From: an uncultured Chloroflexota bacterium
GTDB lineage: Bacteria; Chloroflexota; Anaerolineae; Aggregatilineales; Phototrophicaceae
Assembly (NCBI GenBank): GCA_937942935.1
Contig: CALDGT010001152.1
Location: 1-8,103 of the forward strand
DNA length: 8,103 bases
Direction: 5' to 3'
Positions 6,045 through 8,103 of the stretch are shown here, piece after piece; position 1 is the first letter of the stretch, and every line of letters starts with the position of its first letter. The notes under the pieces are model-generated. The model was not told where the DNA came from and did not search any database. It was given only the letters and a program-made list of their open reading frames with translations. The position numbers and the translations under genes are program-made.

Positions 6045-7139
6045 ATGAGTAATAATGCAAATAAGCGAGTTGTGGTGGCAATGAGTGGTGGTGTAGATAG
6101 CTCAGTTGCCGCCGCACTCCTCAAAGAACAAGGTTACGATGTGGTGGGAATGATGATGCGCCTGTGGTCAGAAGAGACTGTTGCGGGTGGAGCGCATAAT
6201 CGGTGTTGCACACCAGAGCAATTGAGTGATGCCCGACGAATTGCCGATAAAATTGGTATTCCGTTTTATGTATTGGATACCAAAGAGGTATTCCGTAACA
6301 CCATCGTTGAATTTTTTCTTGAACAACATCGGCAAGGAGTCACACCTAACCCCTGTATTGAGTGTAATCGGCAAATTCGATTCACTTATTTATATGATAA
6401 TGCGATGGCATTGGATGCAGATTATTTAGCGACAGGACATTATGCCCGTATTGATACCACAGCAGAAGGCGAATATCGTTTGCATGCGGGCGTGGATGAT
6501 GCCAAAGACCAAAGTTATGTGTTACATGTTCTCACACAACAGCACATGGCACATACTTTGTTCCCAATTGGGGAATATCCCAAACCCCAAGTGCGCGAAA
6601 TCGCCGAAAAATACGGACTGATTAGCGCCAAAAAGAAAGATAGTCAAGACTTATGCTTTTTGGGTGATGGCGATTATCGCCGTTTTTTGACCGATTATGC
6701 CCCAGAAGTGATGAAACCCGGTCCCATCGTCCTTAAAACAGGTGAAATTATTGGCGAACACAATGGATTGGCAAATTACACCATAGGGCAACGCAAGGGG
6801 TTAGGCATTGCCTATTCTGAACCCCTCTATGTAATTGCGACAAATCCTTATCGCAATGCCCTGATTGTCGGTGTGGCAGATGATTTGGGCAAACGCGAAT
6901 TAACAGCAAACCGAGTGAATTGGACAATTAAAAACCCACCCACAAAACCATTCCACGCAGGGGTAAAAATTCGCTATAAAGCAAAAGCAGTGGATGCCTT
7001 TGTCACCCCTTTGGATGGTGGTCGGGTACATATCCAATTCGATACCCCTCTGCGTGACATTACACCCGGTCAAGGCGCGGTCATGTATGATGGGGATGTA
7101 TGTTTGGGGGGGGGAATTATCCTGAAAGATGAGGATTAA
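6045..7139 (+). CDS. mnmA: tRNA-specific 2-thiouridylase MnmA
   Basis: The enzyme activates C2 of wobble uridine 34 in tRNA-Lys, -Glu and -Gln with ATP, then installs sulfur delivered as persulfide, giving s2U for accurate decoding. The 364-residue length is standard. Counting from the ATG at 6045, the N-terminal ATP-pyrophosphatase P-loop is SGGVDSS (14-20); the first catalytic cysteine is C104 in NPCIECN; TGHYAR (130-135) and DAKDQSYVL (152-160) line the active site; the second catalytic cysteine is C204 in SQDLCFLGDG; NYTIGQRKGLGI (244-255) begins the central domain; the beta-barrel end carries the family's CLGGG motif. A TTG abuts the upstream stop codon and could add one residue; ATG is preferred. 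There is no strong ribosome site, so translation is probably coupled to the desulfurase gene. A run of nine G lies near the 3' end. Its stop codon overlaps that of the convergent gene. Confidence 0.97.
   Translation: MSNNANKRVVVAMSGGVDSSVAAALLKEQGYDVVGMMMRLWSEETVAGGAHNRCCTPEQLSDARRIADKIGIPFYVLDTKEVFRNTIVEFFLEQHRQGVTPNPCIECNRQIRFTYLYDNAMALDADYLATGHYARIDTTAEGEYRLHAGVDDAKDQSYVLHVLTQQHMAHTLFPIGEYPKPQVREIAEKYGLISAKKKDSQDLCFLGDGDYRRFLTDYAPEVMKPGPIVLKTGEIIGEHNGLANYTIGQRKGLGIAYSEPLYVIATNPYRNALIVGVADDLGKRELTANRVNWTIKNPPTKPFHAGVKIRYKAKAVDAFVTPLDGGRVHIQFDTPLRDITPGQGAVMYDGDVCLGGGIILKDED
7106..7114 (+). repeat. Nine-G homopolymer inside the mnmA 3' end
   Basis: Nine consecutive G encode the last base of a Leu codon and most of the conserved Gly-Gly-Gly of the CLGGG motif. 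The frame is intact as read. Loss or gain of one G would change only the last few residues: 8 G ends at TGA after about LGGELS, and 10 G ends after about LGGGNYPER. Confidence 0.8.
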
Positions 7140-8103
7140 TCCCCTAATTCAATCCTAACCATATTATCTGGCTGAGGAATGTTATTTATCGTCATCGGTA
7201 ATCGTTCTAGGGTAGGGAAGGTATACATCCCGATTAGCATATAAGCATTTTTGTTTAACGGGGCATCGAGTGTGATAAGATGCTCTGTCATGACGATTTC
7301 GCCCTTATCCCAAATTATGGTCGGATATTGCCCATTCATCGGGCGGGTATCGGTCTGACCAATACGCCCTTCATCCGAAAAAACTTGGATGAATAAGGTT
7401 GCATCTATATTGGGGCGATGCACAAGAGATTGCCAATACAGATTGACCGCTAATTGACCACCAATTGAGGTTGATTTGACAGCTTGCAAGCCAATTTTAT
7501 CCGCTAAAACAGCATTTATCGGTTGTGTATCTGATGGAATAGTCATAAGTGGATGAGCCACTTTCACCCAGCCGATAGTGGCTAGTGTATTCAACGGATG
7601 TCCAATTGGACTGATTGCCGATAGATTTGTCCGTGTTTTGCCATCATAAATCCCAGCAACCAACCGATATGCCCCGAATGGTAAATTTTCGGATAAAACT
7701 AATGAATATGCCATAAATGGCGATAAAGATTCATCCCAAATCATCGGCGGGTAGAGATACGACAGGCTAATATCGGCGGCAGAGGCTTTATTATCTGCAT
7801 CTTGCGTGTGAAGTTGCAACACCGTGAAATAGCGTTGGTTGAGTTGGCGACCATTCCACTGAATATGATACCTTAATTCCTCGCCAGATACCCCTTGAAT
7901 GGTCTCTGCACCGCGCCAGTCAGTGATTTTAACCGCACCATCTCCAAATTCTGCCAGAGGGGTTGATGTGGTGTGAATTCGATTATCGAATGTTAGGACA
8001 AAATCATCAGGCAAAATGATATTATAACCCATAAAACTGAGGTAATTCCCCCGTCCGCGTGAGAGTTCCTCACCTGTTTGTGCAATAGGAATGAGTTGCG
8101 AGT
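7136..8103 (-). CDS. C-terminal part of large beta-domain protein (5' partial)
   Basis: The frame stays open through the right edge. The first ATG, at 8032, lacks a ribosome site, and the codons upstream read naturally (EELSRGRGNYLSF), so the gene begins outside the window. About 322 residues are present. Counting from M at 8032, residues 50-138 and 191-278 are two related beta-rich modules. Each has a hydrophobic strand ending in a Trp (HIQW, NLYW), then FTVLQLH or LFIQVFS, a YPP/YPT..IWD turn, and 'AYRLVAGIYD' or 'AYMLIGMYTF'. I recall such modules at the C-termini of large multi-membrane glycosyltransferase-like and hypothetical proteins of Chloroflexota, where they would sit outside the membrane. 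No helix or catalytic motif is within the visible part, so the enzyme class cannot be assigned. It converges on mnmA with a 4-base overlap. Confidence 0.75.
   Translation of the reverse strand, partial: SQLIPIAQTGEELSRGRGNYLSFMGYNIILPDDFVLTFDNRIHTTSTPLAEFGDGAVKITDWRGAETIQGVSGEELRYHIQWNGRQLNQRYFTVLQLHTQDADNKASAADISLSYLYPPMIWDESLSPFMAYSLVLSENLPFGAYRLVAGIYDGKTRTNLSAISPIGHPLNTLATIGWVKVAHPLMTIPSDTQPINAVLADKIGLQAVKSTSIGGQLAVNLYWQSLVHRPNIDATLFIQVFSDEGRIGQTDTRPMNGQYPTIIWDKGEIVMTEHLITLDAPLNKNAYMLIGMYTFPTLERLPMTINNIPQPDNMVRIELGD
7199..7885 (-). repeat. Internal protein duplication, two beta modules
   Basis: Within the right-edge gene, the module encoded at about 7619-7885 and the one at about 7199-7462 align along their length. 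GEELRYHIQWNGRQ pairs with GGQLAVNLYWQSL, YPPMIWDESL pairs with YPTIIWDKGE, and AYRLVAGIYD pairs with AYMLIGMYTF. The similarity is at protein level only, which indicates an old duplication rather than a recent DNA repeat. Confidence 0.6.

Noticed and set aside
7111..7156. Terminator hairpin between mnmA and the convergent gene
   Set aside because: Only short arms with long loops can be drawn (for example AGGATT with AATCCT), and no T tract follows on either strand.
8030..8032. ATG as the true start of the right-edge minus-strand gene
   Set aside because: The frame continues open to base 8103, there is no ribosome site, and a beta-module C-terminus is expected to belong to a larger protein.

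Overview
The window looks like a stretch of bacterial chromosome from a moderate-GC member of the Chloroflexota, probably Anaerolineae-like. That placement is an inference. It rests on recalled resemblance of two proteins to types common in that phylum: the two-helix, eight-cysteine zinc-ribbon protein, and the duplicated beta-domain C-terminus at the right edge. The enolase and pyruvate kinase variants do not contradict it. There are no tRNA or rRNA genes, CRISPR arrays, insertion sequences or phage genes. Coding density is high, and the only gene-free stretch over 200 bases is the divergent promoter region at 4643-4865.

Layout: (1) 1-1795, plus strand. The 3' part of a FecR-like extracytoplasmic protein is followed after 12 bases by a small membrane protein with a double zinc ribbon. 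(2) 1799-1828. A strong hairpin separates these genes from the convergent glycolytic genes. (3) 1846-4642, minus strand. eno is transcribed towards pyk, so the last two steps of glycolysis (2-phosphoglycerate to phosphoenolpyruvate to pyruvate) lie in one apparent two-gene operon. (4) 4643-4865. A divergent control region holds a good plus-strand promoter, a weak minus-strand one, and two overlapping inverted repeats. (5) 4866-7139, plus strand. A class I cysteine desulfurase is followed almost without a gap by mnmA, a natural pair for sulfur transfer to the wobble uridine of tRNA. (6) 7136-8103, minus strand. The C-terminal part of a larger protein with two homologous beta-rich modules runs off the right edge. 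Its stop codon overlaps the mnmA stop.

The four central genes are well-known housekeeping enzymes with all expected catalytic residues visible. The flanking genes are poorly characterised envelope-type proteins and are where anything new would lie. I did not find convincing evidence of an undescribed multi-gene system. The best leads are the FecR-like/zinc-ribbon pair, the paired inverted repeats upstream of the desulfurase, and the potassium-independent signature of the pyruvate kinase.
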